From Allobacillus halotolerans (lineage in GTDB: Bacteria > Bacillota > Bacilli > Bacillales > Alkalibacillaceae), in assembly GCF_028743495.1 (NCBI RefSeq), contig NZ_CP117968.1: 64,000 bases of DNA. One strand, written 5' to 3'. This document shows, in pieces, positions 8,164 to 15,324 of this stretch. Numbering within the stretch: the first letter of the stretch is position 1; every line of letters begins with the position of its first letter. The notes beneath the pieces were generated by a model. It did no database searches. It was not told where the DNA came from and saw only the letters and a list, made by a program, of their open reading frames with translations. Position numbers and translations under genes: made by a program.

Positions 8164-8950
8164 AAATCGAGAGCAATTCCAAAATCAATTTCGAATTCTT
8201 TTTGATTTGGATGAAACAGATACATCCGTTTCATTCCAACAATTACGTGACGCAGAATTTTTATCAACCTACTTGCCGAATTTGAAGGAACAGTTTCAAA
8301 CAAATCAGCTATTGGCACTGGGCTCTCAATTTATTAAACGACTTGGATTTATCTTAACTGTTCCAGCATTTTTCTTATTAGCCACTTCCAAAAAGAAATT
8401 AAACATACAAATGGATGATTTATATTTAGTATCGAGAATAAAAGAAGGATTATGGTTGCCCCATTTATATCAGAAAAATTGGAATGCAACTTCTGTTGAG
8501 GATCAATCCGACCGTGAACTTTATCTCCAACAAGTCATTCAAGAAATCGCAAAAATCATTACAGCTGTCCATCGTGTAGCAAAAGTGCCAAGGCCTTTAT
8601 TATGGGAAAATGTCGCGGTCTATATTTACTGGTTATATGAGACACGGTTAAAGGATCAAGACCTTACATTACTCCAACAAAAAGAAGCATGGAATGATTT
8701 TGCTTACTTGTTACAGCTTGATCCGCAGTGTTTTGACGAACGGTTTAATCCATTACACCGTTTTTATACAAATAAAATCGATGTAAAAGGAAATGATCAA
8801 CCGATCCGTATCAGACGAACGTGTTGTTTCAACTATGAAACAAAGGCTGGAAAAAAGTATTGCCAAGGCTGTCCAAAGACAGACGTCAATAAGGCTGCAT
8901 GTATGGTAACGAAAAGACAGGTTTTGCCTATAGAAGCAATCAAACAATGA
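8141..8950 (+). CDS. FhuF-like ferric siderophore reductase (paralogue 1)
   Basis: Cytoplasmic [2Fe-2S] protein that probably reduces and releases iron from the imported siderophore. The C-terminal cluster motif is C-C-x10-C-x2-C (RRTCCFNYE, then YCQGCP), as in FhuF. The N-terminal two thirds are helical and contain VPRPLLWENVAVYIYWLYE. The start is taken as ATG 8141, with AAAAGG 9 nt upstream; ATG 8132 is possible. About 269 aa. It overlaps the ATPase gene and shares about half its residues with the next gene, so the two are tandem paralogues. Confidence 0.88.
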   Translation: MKEKWMPENREQFQNQFRILFDLDETDTSVSFQQLRDAEFLSTYLPNLKEQFQTNQLLALGSQFIKRLGFILTVPAFFLLATSKKKLNIQMDDLYLVSRIKEGLWLPHLYQKNWNATSVEDQSDRELYLQQVIQEIAKIITAVHRVAKVPRPLLWENVAVYIYWLYETRLKDQDLTLLQQKEAWNDFAYLLQLDPQCFDERFNPLHRFYTNKIDVKGNDQPIRIRRTCCFNYETKAGKKYCQGCPKTDVNKAACMVTKRQVLPIEAIKQ

Positions 8951-8966
8951 GATAGAGCCATTCACG

Positions 8967-8994
8967 CCACAGTAAATAAGCTGTGGTTTTTTTT
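8967..8994 (+). terminator. Terminator of the siderophore operon
   Basis: CCACAG, 8-base loop, CTGTGG, then eight T residues. Confidence 0.88.
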
Positions 8995-9023
8995 GTGTCA
9001 TTTTAATCATTGACATACTATGT

Positions 9024-9052
9024 TTGAGAATGATTATCATTTAAGCTATAAT
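9024..9052 (+). promoter_or_regulatory. Fur-controlled promoter of the second FhuF-like gene
   Basis: TTGAGA (9024-9029), 17-bp spacer, TATAAT (9047-9052). A Fur box, TGAGAATGATTATCATTT (9025-9042), fills the spacer, so Fur binding should block polymerase directly. A second TTGACA lies at 9010. Confidence 0.88.
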
Positions 9053-9129
9053 GAGGTATAGATTGAGTTGTTAAAAATGTCTGAGGTTTGTTAAATCATG
9101 AAAAGGTTAATTCGTAAAGGATGATCAAT

Positions 9130-9933
9130 ATGGAAATGACGCTTACAAGAATAGAAAAAGAACAGCTACAACAAACATTTCGAATTTTATTTCAAAACAA
9201 CTTAACTGACCAACCTGTTGTAGTTCAATCATTATTAGATGAAGGCTATCTATATGATTATCTAAAGCAGACGGGTGAAATCTTGCAAACAGACCAGTTA
9301 TTGGTTGTAGGATCACAACTAATAAAACGTTTAACAAACATACTATTCGTTCCTGCTCTATATACCGTAGCTGTTTTCAATAAAAAAATAGACTTTAGTG
9401 CCGACAATCGATATATCATTTCAGCGATGAAAAAACAAAAATGGATGCCTTACTTATATAGCGAGACAGATAAAGTAACAGAAGTAATTAATCGTGCAGA
9501 CCGCAATGCATATTTGGAAAAAAGTATCCGTGAGATTTCCTATTATGTTCAGGCAATCAACAAAGTCGCAAAAGTGCCAACTCCTTTGTTATGGGAGAAT
9601 GTGGCTGTTTATATTTATAAATTATATGAATCGAAGTTACAAAGTGAAGTATTGAACTTGTATGAACAAAAGGAAGCATGGAATGACTTTGCTTATCTCC
9701 TCCAATTGAAGGGGGAATTCTTCCAAACGAGCTTCAACCCATTACAACGCTTTTATACGAATAAAATTGAAGTAGAAGGTAAAGATGAACCGGTCCGTGT
9801 ACGCCGGACATGCTGCTTTAATTATGAAACAAATAGCGGTAAGTATTGTAAAGGTTGTCCGAAATCGGATGTTAATAAAGAAGCATGCATGCGAACGAAA
9901 CGTCACGTCATGGCTGTAGAGATGGTCCAGTAA
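9130..9933 (+). CDS. FhuF-like ferric siderophore reductase (paralogue 2)
   Basis: A 267-aa relative of the preceding protein with the same architecture: VPTPLLWENVAVYIYKLYE, then RRTCCFNYETNSGKYCKGCPK, giving the C-C-x10-C-x2-C iron-sulfur motif. ATG 9130 is preferred because AAAGG lies about 9 nt upstream, as in paralogue 1; ATG 9121 overlaps that site. Unlike paralogue 1 it has its own Fur-controlled promoter, so it can be expressed independently of the transporter. It may serve a different siderophore, but nothing in the sequence proves that. Confidence 0.87.
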   Translation: MEMTLTRIEKEQLQQTFRILFQNNLTDQPVVVQSLLDEGYLYDYLKQTGEILQTDQLLVVGSQLIKRLTNILFVPALYTVAVFNKKIDFSADNRYIISAMKKQKWMPYLYSETDKVTEVINRADRNAYLEKSIREISYYVQAINKVAKVPTPLLWENVAVYIYKLYESKLQSEVLNLYEQKEAWNDFAYLLQLKGEFFQTSFNPLQRFYTNKIEVEGKDEPVRVRRTCCFNYETNSGKYCKGCPKSDVNKEACMRTKRHVMAVEMVQ

Positions 9934-9948
9934 CCAACTTCGTTTAAT

Positions 9949-9994
9949 CCTCCTATCTGACGGGAAAAGAATTTATAGATAGGAGGTATTTTTT
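9949..9994 (+). promoter_or_regulatory. Hairpin that buries the ribosome-binding site of the flavodoxin-like gene
   Basis: CCTCCTATCT (9949-9958) pairs perfectly with AGATAGGAGG (9977-9986), with an 18-nt loop, followed by TATTTTTT and the ATG at 9995. The right arm contains the Shine-Dalgarno sequence. It could end the upstream transcript, control translation, or both. Confidence 0.7.
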
Positions 9995-10615
9995 ATGGCT
10001 TTAAAATGTGTATTCTTAAACACATCACTTAAGAAAAGTGGTGAAAAATCTAATACAGAAGCCTTATTTGATGAGGCGAAAAAAGTTTATGAAAAAGAAG
10101 GCGTTGAAGTAGAAGTATTGCGGATGGCCGATTACAATATTCCTGTTGGAATTTCAGATGATTTAGGTGAGGGTGATGAATGGCCTGGAATCCTCCAAAA
10201 AATCCTTAATGCAGATATTTTTATCCTTGGATCACCAGTATGGTTAGGTGAGAAAAGTAGCTTGGCCAAAAAGGCTCTAGAGCGACTGAACGGAAGCAGT
10301 GGACAAACGAATGACAAAGGCCAAGAGATTTTCTACAACCGTGTTGCAGGTTCAGTGGTTACAGGTAATGAGGACGGCGCCAAGCATGCTTCACACGACA
10401 TCATTTATGGTTTGAGCCATTTAGGATTTACCATTCCACCAAACGCCGACGCCTATTGGGTAGGTGAAGCAGGTCCGGGTCCATCTTATATGGAAGCTGG
10501 CACAGATAGCGACTTCACCCAAAACGCCATTACAACGCTAGCTTATAACACTACTCATTTCGCACGAATGTTGAATGCGAAACCAATCCCTGCAGAGGGA
10601 AATGTTACAAAATAA
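9995..10615 (+). CDS. Flavodoxin-like NAD(P)H-dependent oxidoreductase
   Basis: A 206-aa protein of the flavodoxin/NADPH-dependent FMN reductase fold. The FMN phosphate loop is near NTSLKKSGEKSNTEAL (residues 9-24), and GSPVWLGEKSSLAKKALERL near residue 82 matches the second flavin-binding loop. There is no signal peptide, so it is cytoplasmic. Downstream of two FhuF-like reductases it is a plausible electron donor for iron release, but this is inference from position. Its translation start lies immediately after a stable hairpin covering AGGAGG. Confidence 0.85.
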   Translation: MALKCVFLNTSLKKSGEKSNTEALFDEAKKVYEKEGVEVEVLRMADYNIPVGISDDLGEGDEWPGILQKILNADIFILGSPVWLGEKSSLAKKALERLNGSSGQTNDKGQEIFYNRVAGSVVTGNEDGAKHASHDIIYGLSHLGFTIPPNADAYWVGEAGPGPSYMEAGTDSDFTQNAITTLAYNTTHFARMLNAKPIPAEGNVTK

Positions 10616-10626
10616 ACGTAAGTATA

Positions 10627-10668
10627 AAAGCCCTGGACGAAGGAGTGATTCTTCGTTCAGGGCTTTTT
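10627..10668 (+). terminator. Terminator after the flavodoxin-like gene
   Basis: AAAGCCCTG-ACGAAG paired with CTTCGTTCAGGGCTTT across an 8-base loop, with a T tail. Confidence 0.9.
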
Positions 10669-10697
10669 CTTGGCGTCGGCATTGCAAAACACTCGAG

Positions 10698-10876
10698 CCG
10701 CTCGACAAAGCGATGCAGCCGCTCGACAAAGCGATGCAACCGCTCGACAAAGCGATGCAACCGCTCGACAAAGCGATGCAGCCGCTCGACCAGGCATTGC
10801 AACCGCTCGACAAAGCGATGCAGCCGCTCGACAAAGTGATGCAACCGCTCGACAAAGCGATGCAACCGCTCGACCA
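10698..10876. repeat. Nine-unit 21-bp tandem repeat
   Basis: Eight complete units and one partial unit of CCGCTCGACAAAGCGATGCA plus G or A, starting at 10698 and every 21 bp. Most units are identical or differ by one to three bases; unit 5 (10782) is the most divergent. On the minus strand each unit reads GGnTGCATCGCTTTGTCGAG. The repeat is open in several frames on both strands because 21 is a multiple of three; I regard it as intergenic. Confidence 0.92.
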
Positions 10877-10905
10877 CCAGTTAATCAAAAGTGATTAAAG
10901 ATGGA

Positions 10906-11730
10906 CTATTCAAGTAAAAATTGCTTCATTTCCTTAACAATCTCTTTCGGTCGTTCATCTGTGATCAGATGTCCAGTCTGATCATATACCTTCAAGGTTG
11001 CATTCGGTAAATCTGTTGCCAGTCGTTTTCCTGTTCGAAGGGGGGTGATTTTATCATTCTTCCCCCAAAGCAACAATGTAGGTTGATGAATTAAACGAAG
11101 TTGTTCGGGAGATAGATCGCCCTCCCGCTGCCTGATGAGACGTACTAATGAGCGATAAAAATCTTTCTTTAAAAAAGGTTTTTCGTATACATCAATCATT
11201 TCTTGATTAATCAGCGAGTGATCATATAAAACATTTTGTAATGTTTTTTCAGCACCTATTCGTTTAAAATAACGCATTAAAAATGATGGGAAAAAAGGAA
11301 GATAAGAAGCTGTCACATATTTTTGTGCAGGTCTCATTAAGTAACCAGAACTATTTAATAATACGAGCTTATTTACACGATCAGGAAAGTTTTTCGCAGT
11401 GTACAAAGCAACTTGGCCACCCATGGAATGTCCTGCAATAAAAACTTTATCCAATTGAAAGTAATCCATTAAATCATTGACGAACTGTGAATAGCTCTCA
11501 AATGAATAATTAAAAGAAGTAGATTTCTCACTGCTCCCGAACCCTGGTAAATCGAATGCCACTATTGAAAAATCTTCAGCCAATAATGGAATTATTCGAT
11601 TAAACGTGTATGTAGAGGCAAGAAAGCCGTGTATTAAGAATAACGGTGGCCGATCGTTTATTGCATGCTCACAATAGATCTTTGTATGATTGATTTCAAT
11701 TGTTTCTTTTGTCAGTTGAACATCTGCCAT
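10906..11730 (-). CDS. Alpha/beta hydrolase
   Basis: A 274-aa cytoplasmic hydrolase of the alpha/beta fold. It has the oxyanion HGFLAS near residue 34, nucleophile elbow GHSMGG with Ser near residue 100, acid residue in LLWGKNDKITP and catalytic His in TGHLITDE. The helical cap (about residues 130-200) is of the size found in epoxide hydrolase or MhpC-like esterases. No neighbour indicates a substrate. A terminator-like hairpin separates it from the upstream gene on the same strand. The start at 11730 (MADVQLTKE) is the only good one. Confidence 0.88.
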   Translation of the reverse strand: MADVQLTKETIEINHTKIYCEHAINDRPPLFLIHGFLASTYTFNRIIPLLAEDFSIVAFDLPGFGSSEKSTSFNYSFESYSQFVNDLMDYFQLDKVFIAGHSMGGQVALYTAKNFPDRVNKLVLLNSSGYLMRPAQKYVTASYLPFFPSFLMRYFKRIGAEKTLQNVLYDHSLINQEMIDVYEKPFLKKDFYRSLVRLIRQREGDLSPEQLRLIHQPTLLLWGKNDKITPLRTGKRLATDLPNATLKVYDQTGHLITDERPKEIVKEMKQFLLE

Positions 11731-11786
11731 TTTTACACCCCAATCCCATACAAACGAGGTTCCCCAAACGGATTAAAAATATGCAT

Positions 11787-11823
11787 TTAAAAACCGCTCA
11801 AGCATGATGAATCACTTGAACGG
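11787..11823 (-). terminator. Terminator of the mini carbonic-anhydrase-like gene
   Basis: Minus-strand CCGTTCAAG, loop, CTTGAGCGG and a T tract. Confidence 0.8.
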
Positions 11824-11830
11824 CATCTTA

Positions 11831-12211
11831 TTAATCAACTACAACTTCGACTTCAAAATCTGCATTTACAAAAAGTCCGATGATTTCCATTTCATAACCC
11901 AAATCTTTAAACATTTGTACGTTTGATTTAATTTTTTCTTTTTTTCTAGAGTCTTCAAGTGAATAACCTGCACAATCATGGTGGCCAACGATAGCGAGAA
12001 CTTTAGAACCATGATTATGATAGGAAATGTCCACTTTATCCCTAATTCTTTTTCTATCTTCGTCGGTTCCATAAAGGAGTGTTTTGTTCGGACCTGCTTC
12101 TGTAATCATATCGACATAGGTAGCATTGTATTTTTCTTTCATCCATTTAATGACCGGCTCTTGTACACGGCCATCCATACAATTAATTGCTGTTACGAAT
12201 TGGTTTGACAT
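11831..12211 (-). CDS. Small beta-carbonic-anhydrase-like protein
   Basis: A 126-aa protein with remnants of the beta-carbonic anhydrase zinc site. CMDGR near residue 10 corresponds to the C-x-D-x-R element, and HHDCAG near residue 80 corresponds to H-x2-C. It is much shorter than classical enzymes (about 190 aa or more), lacking the C-terminal helices, so catalysis is uncertain; it resembles the short carbonic-anhydrase-like proteins annotated in Bacilli. The start is MSNQF at 12211, with GGGAGG 7 nt upstream; ATG 12214 is equally possible. It is followed by its own terminator. Confidence 0.7.
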   Translation of the reverse strand: MSNQFVTAINCMDGRVQEPVIKWMKEKYNATYVDMITEAGPNKTLLYGTDEDRKRIRDKVDISYHNHGSKVLAIVGHHDCAGYSLEDSRKKEKIKSNVQMFKDLGYEMEIIGLFVNADFEVEVVVD

Positions 12212-12296
12212 CATAACCCCTCCCAAAGACTCTCTTTACCTATAGTTTATTCGAAGGGAGTGCGAATTGAAAGTAATATCTAAAAAATGAATCAAT

Positions 12297-12491
12297 TTAC
12301 TCCTTAGCATTCATTTCCTTGATTAAGGATATAGCCCTTCTTAAGTAAATAATAACTAAGGTCGATATACCAATTAAAAATAAAAGCGCTAAAACAATCC
12401 AAAATTCAGTTAAGTATTGAGGTGCTGCTACGGCAATTGCTGCCAATAGTAGTCCGCCAATTAACAGAAAAGTAAGTATTCTGGCGATCAT
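12297..12491 (-). CDS. Small two-helix membrane protein, function unknown
   Basis: A 64-aa protein with two hydrophobic helices, about residues 5-25 (ILTFLLIGGLLLAAIAVAA) and 30-50 (FWIVLALLFLIGISTLVIIYL), and a charged C-terminus (RRAISLIKEMNAKE). GGAGG lies upstream of the ATG. I recognise no family. It is separated from the tRNA by about 80 bp and lies outside the integrated element. Confidence 0.6.
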   Translation of the reverse strand: MIARILTFLLIGGLLLAAIAVAAPQYLTEFWIVLALLFLIGISTLVIIYLRRAISLIKEMNAKE

Positions 12492-12572
12492 AATAAAACC
12501 TCCAAAAAAAGATTGACAAGTTCAGTATAAAACATTATATTAGTAATTGTCGACAAAAACTTTATCTCAAAT

Positions 12573-12644
12573 GACTCCGTAGCTCAGTGGGAGAGCGCCA
12601 CCTTGACAGGGTGGAAGTCGTTGGTTCAAGTCCAATCGGAGTCA
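12573..12644 (+). tRNA. tRNA-Val (anticodon GAC)
   Basis: Complete cloverleaf: acceptor GACTCCG / CGGAGTC with discriminator A, D arm around AGCTCAGTGGGAGAGC, anticodon stem CCACC / GGTGG with loop TTGACAG (anticodon GAC), and T arm GGTTCAAGTCC. CCA is not encoded. Its 3' half is the attachment site of the element to the right, which leaves the gene intact. Confidence 0.96.
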
Positions 12645-12649
12645 TACCT
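12603..12649. repeat. Attachment site (tRNA side), 47-bp direct repeat
   Basis: The 3' part of tRNA-Val from the anticodon loop to five bases beyond the discriminator is repeated exactly at 21428-21474. The bases on either side differ between copies, so the core is 47 bp. Confidence 0.95.
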
Positions 12650-12718
12650 ACCTAACCTTAGAGCCATAAGGGATTGAGAGTTTTAATCCTAACTAGAATG
12701 GTTATAAATAATGCTTAG

Positions 12719-12740
12719 TTGTTGTCCAATTGTTGACCAA
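12719..12740 (+). repeat. Candidate integrase arm-type site, left
   Basis: Two tandem 11-bp words, TGTTGWCCAAW, 70 bp inside the left att core. The same 22-bp sequence occurs at 21292-21313 inside the right end in the same orientation. Confidence 0.6.
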
Positions 12741-12814
12741 TTCTAAAATTAGAATGTGTGTTCGTATATAATGGCAACAAAAAACACCGTCTAAGCGGTG
12801 CTAAATTAGGGGTT

Positions 12815-12842
12815 AGATCTCACTTATTGTGAGGTCTTTTTT
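12815..12842 (+). terminator. Terminator downstream of tRNA-Val, inside the element
   Basis: AGATCTCAC, 5-base loop, GTGAGGTCT and T7 on the plus strand. It prevents tRNA transcripts from running antisense into the integrase gene. Confidence 0.8.
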
Positions 12843-13975
12843 TATATATAATCTTCATCTAACATATCAGCTATTTTTTGGTCAGCTTCTTCTAGGTAGT
12901 GGCCATATATATTAAGCGTAGTAGTTATATTGGAATGGCCAAGGCGTTTAGATATAGAATGAATGTTTGCTCCACGATTAATTAAATCTGTTGAAGCTGT
13001 ATGGCGTAGATCGTGGAAGCGAATTTTCTTAAATCCTGTACGCTTTAGAAATCTATTCCACCATTTATTAACATAATCAAGATTGAGTGGTTTTCCTAAG
13101 TCAGTGGAGAACACAAACTCGTATTTACCACCTTCCCACAATTCCTTAGCTTCCATTCTTTCAGTTTTCTTTATATAAATATGCTTCTTCAATTCTTCCA
13201 TTAGTTTTCTAGGTGGTGCTACCTTCCTATTAGATCCCTTAGTTTTTGGCTCTTTAAGGAAATAACCTTTATCCTTGGTATAGCTCAACGAACGTTTAAT
13301 ATGAATGGTATTCGTTGAGAAGTCTATATCAGACCATTGAAGCCCCAATAATTCACCTTTTCTCATACCTGTTTTTAAAGCTAATTTAACAATTAAAGCC
13401 ATCTGCTTATTGTTATCCTCATTCAATAATAGGAAGAGTTCCTTTAATTCCTTAGAATTATAAACGTCACCTTCTTTATGCTGTACTTTAGGAACTTCCA
13501 CTTTTTTCATTGGATTAGTTGGTAATAAATCATCTTTCTCTATCATTTTAAAAATGCTGTTCAAAAGGTTATATTTCTTTTTAATGGTGGCAGACTTTAG
13601 ACCTTCATTCTCTAATTCCTTCAAAAAGTCATTTATATATATGTGTGTTATATCCTTTAATTTATAATCCTCAAACTTTGGTAAAATGTAATTCTTTAGA
13701 TCGTAGTTATAATTTTCCATTGTAGATGGTGAAACTGCTTTTTCTTTTTCAATCTTCCACAGATGGACATATTCACCAAAGGTTGTTTTAGTAGGAGTTA
13801 TATGTTTTCCAGCGTCCACTTCTACAATAAACTTGGCGAGTAACTTTTCAGCTTCAGTTTTATTCTTGGCTTGTACAGTTCTAGTTTTCCTTATTCTCTT
13901 CCCTTTGGAGTCATAACCAACATGATAACTTAATAACCAAGACTCTTTTCCTCTTTTTTGGATACTACCAGCCAT
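12842..13975 (-). CDS. int: Tyrosine recombinase / site-specific integrase
   Basis: A 377-aa phage-type integrase that inserts the element into tRNA-Val. The N-terminal Arm-DNA-binding domain (MAGSIQKRGKESWLLSYHVGYD) recognises outer sites. A SAM-like core-binding domain spans about residues 65-150. The catalytic domain has Arg in LKTGMRKGELLGLQW, HxxR in FHDLRHTASTDLI, a second His in LGHSNITTT and the nucleophilic Tyr in LNIYGHY. All catalytic residues are present, so it should be active. It is transcribed toward the att site, as is usual for tRNA-targeting islands. A C-rich repeat block lies just upstream of it. Confidence 0.95.
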   Translation of the reverse strand: MAGSIQKRGKESWLLSYHVGYDSKGKRIRKTRTVQAKNKTEAEKLLAKFIVEVDAGKHITPTKTTFGEYVHLWKIEKEKAVSPSTMENYNYDLKNYILPKFEDYKLKDITHIYINDFLKELENEGLKSATIKKKYNLLNSIFKMIEKDDLLPTNPMKKVEVPKVQHKEGDVYNSKELKELFLLLNEDNNKQMALIVKLALKTGMRKGELLGLQWSDIDFSTNTIHIKRSLSYTKDKGYFLKEPKTKGSNRKVAPPRKLMEELKKHIYIKKTERMEAKELWEGGKYEFVFSTDLGKPLNLDYVNKWWNRFLKRTGFKKIRFHDLRHTASTDLINRGANIHSISKRLGHSNITTTLNIYGHYLEEADQKIADMLDEDYI

Positions 13976-14005
13976 TTCATTACCCCTTTCGTATATATGT
14001 TAAAA

Positions 14006-14122
14006 ACGTTACCCCAATTCCCCCAATTTCCCTAAATGCTTTTATATCAAGGGTTGCGACTGGAGGGGGCTGTTCCCCCGCTTATTCCCACTTCCCTCAC
14101 TTGTCGCCCCACTTCCTCAATT
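14006..14122 (-). repeat. C-rich iteron-like block, left copy
   Basis: The plus strand contains TTACCCCAATTCCCCCAATT, then TTCCCACTTCCCTCACTT and CCCCACTTCCTCAATT. Related words occur in inverted orientation at 20160-20275. The block sits between the integrase and repressor genes and has no coding potential. Confidence 0.5.
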
Positions 14123-14124
14123 GA

Positions 14125-14643
14125 TTAATCCAAGTACAACCGAATGGCTTCTAATACCTTAGGAAGTTTCTCTTTATCAATTGGTTTGTTTTTGAAAGTC
14201 AAATTAATGTTGTCATTATTATCAATCGCTAAGTGTATAAGATAGTAGAGATCTAAGAGGTCGCTATTTTCAAAGTGCTTTGTTTCTTCACCTATCTTGT
14301 ATTGACTAGGAACATTGATGGTTTTTTTCAATGTATTAGGTTGAGGGAAGCCTTCAGGATTAATAGACGGGTCAGTGTCATGGTCAGAAGATTCGTTCAA
14401 CAACATTGCTATTTCCGCTCTTTTATCTACTTCACTTTGAACTAGATCGGTTTTCATTAAAAGACTAATATAAGTTGTGTCTAATGCTGAAGCTAACTTT
14501 TTTAATACATCTTTATTAGGTCTTTTATTGTGTCCATTTTCAAGTTGAGAAAGATAAGAGCTTGAAATGCCAGCCCTTCTTGCTGTTTCCCTTAGTGACA
14601 TTTTACCTTCCCTCAGATCTTTTAGATATTGTCCTAATGACAC
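14125..14643 (-). CDS. XRE-family regulator (element repressor)
   Basis: A 172-aa protein with an N-terminal Cro/CI-type helix-turn-helix: LRETARRAGISSSYLSQLENG near residues 16-38, followed by NKDVLKKLASALD. The C-terminal half (about residues 75-172) is unique and has no recognisable peptidase motif, so SOS self-cleavage is not supported. I prefer the GTG at 14643, preceded by AAGGAGGTG at ideal spacing, over an ATG about 100 bp upstream that lacks one. It is divergent from a second XRE gene; this pair is the likely maintenance/induction switch of the element. Confidence 0.85.
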   Translation of the reverse strand: MSLGQYLKDLREGKMSLRETARRAGISSSYLSQLENGHNKRPNKDVLKKLASALDTTYISLLMKTDLVQSEVDKRAEIAMLLNESSDHDTDPSINPEGFPQPNTLKKTINVPSQYKIGEETKHFENSDLLDLYYLIHLAIDNNDNINLTFKNKPIDKEKLPKVLEAIRLYLD

Positions 14644-14680
14644 TATTTTCACCTCCTTTGTTTTGTTGTAAGTACCTAAA

Positions 14681-14767
14681 ATATATACCATAGTGTTTGC
14701 TGTTGTCAAACAATTTTTAGCGAAAATGATAAATATGTTTGACAATAACGGACAGTAATATTACAAT
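14681..14767. promoter_or_regulatory. Divergent promoter and operator region of the element switch
   Basis: Rightward promoter: TTGACA 14739-14744, 17 bp, TACAAT 14762-14767. Leftward promoter: TTGACA 14709-14704, 16 bp, TATATA. Each -35 lies in an inverted copy of the word GTTTGACAA (GTTGTCAAAC near 14703 and GTTTGACAAT near 14738), which are good operator candidates for the XRE proteins. Confidence 0.7.
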
Positions 14768-14800
14768 AAATACAAATCATCTAATAGGAGGTGAATTTAG

Positions 14801-15049
14801 TTGGTTAGATTAACTTTAAAAAACAAAAAAGAAGTACTTTTATTAATTGCTAAGGAGGGGGAAAGCCTTAGAGGGTTTTCAAAAAAGATTGGCGTATCAT
14901 GTGCTTATGTTTCTCAAATAATCAATGGTAAACGCAACCCGTCACCAATAATTGCAAACAAGATATCAAAAGGATTGAACGTAAATATTGAAGATATTTT
15001 TTTAATCCAAACGTCCGTTGATAACGGACAAAAAGAGGAAGTGATCTAA
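14801..15049 (+). CDS. Small XRE-family (Cro-like) regulator
   Basis: An 82-aa helix-turn-helix protein: LRGFSKKIGVSCAYVSQIINGKRNPSPIIANKISKGL covers nearly all of the DNA-binding domain. The start is TTG at 14801, preceded by AGGAGGTG at 7 nt. It is the first gene of the rightward operon and faces the repressor, so by analogy with phage switches it is the Cro-like partner. It ends VDNGQKEEVI, just before a short downstream reading frame. Confidence 0.82.
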   Translation: MVRLTLKNKKEVLLLIAKEGESLRGFSKKIGVSCAYVSQIINGKRNPSPIIANKISKGLNVNIEDIFLIQTSVDNGQKEEVI

Positions 15050-15160
15050 TTGGAATACGAACAAGTAGAAGCGATTCAGCATTTAAGCTATACAAAAATT
15101 GCCAAGAGTGAGCATTTTAAGTTAGGAGGATATCAATGGAAATTAAGCGTTCTACATTAA
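15050..15160 (+). CDS. Possible 36-aa small protein
   Basis: A TTG-initiated frame begins immediately after the stop of the Cro-like gene and ends inside the next gene (MEYEQVEAIQHL... to ...KLSVLH). GAGGAAGTG lies upstream. It fills an otherwise empty 86-bp gap, but nothing else supports it. Confidence 0.25.
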   Translation: MEYEQVEAIQHLSYTKIAKSEHFKLGGYQWKLSVLH

Positions 15161-15324
15161 CAGTTGGCGAGGTGGCCGAGTACCTAGGATTAAGTAAAGA
15201 CATGATCTATAAGATGACGAGAGAAAAAGCAATTCCTCATATCCGTATTGGTAGGCGTTTGGTCTTTAAATTGGACAGCATAGAAAAATGGTTGAGTGAA
15301 AAGGAAGAAAGAATTTATGAGTAA
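15136..15324 (+). CDS. Excisionase-like helix-turn-helix protein
   Basis: A 62-aa MerR-type winged helix (HTH_17 / excisionase family): LTVGEVAEYLGLSKDMIYKMTREKAIPHIRIGRRLVFKLDSIEKWL covers the protein. Such proteins in islands either direct excision with the integrase or activate early genes, like AlpA or Xis. GGAGG lies 9 nt before the ATG. The 3' end overlaps the prim-pol gene by 8 bp, so the two are co-translated. Confidence 0.82.
   Translation: MEIKRSTLTVGEVAEYLGLSKDMIYKMTREKAIPHIRIGRRLVFKLDSIEKWLSEKEERIYE

Noticed and set aside
10575..10898. Several overlapping reading frames on both strands with heptad-like repeats (KAMQPLD, HRFVERL).
   Set aside because: They are by-products of a 21-bp tandem repeat, which stays open in many frames; there is no start with a good ribosome-binding site and there is a terminator just before it.
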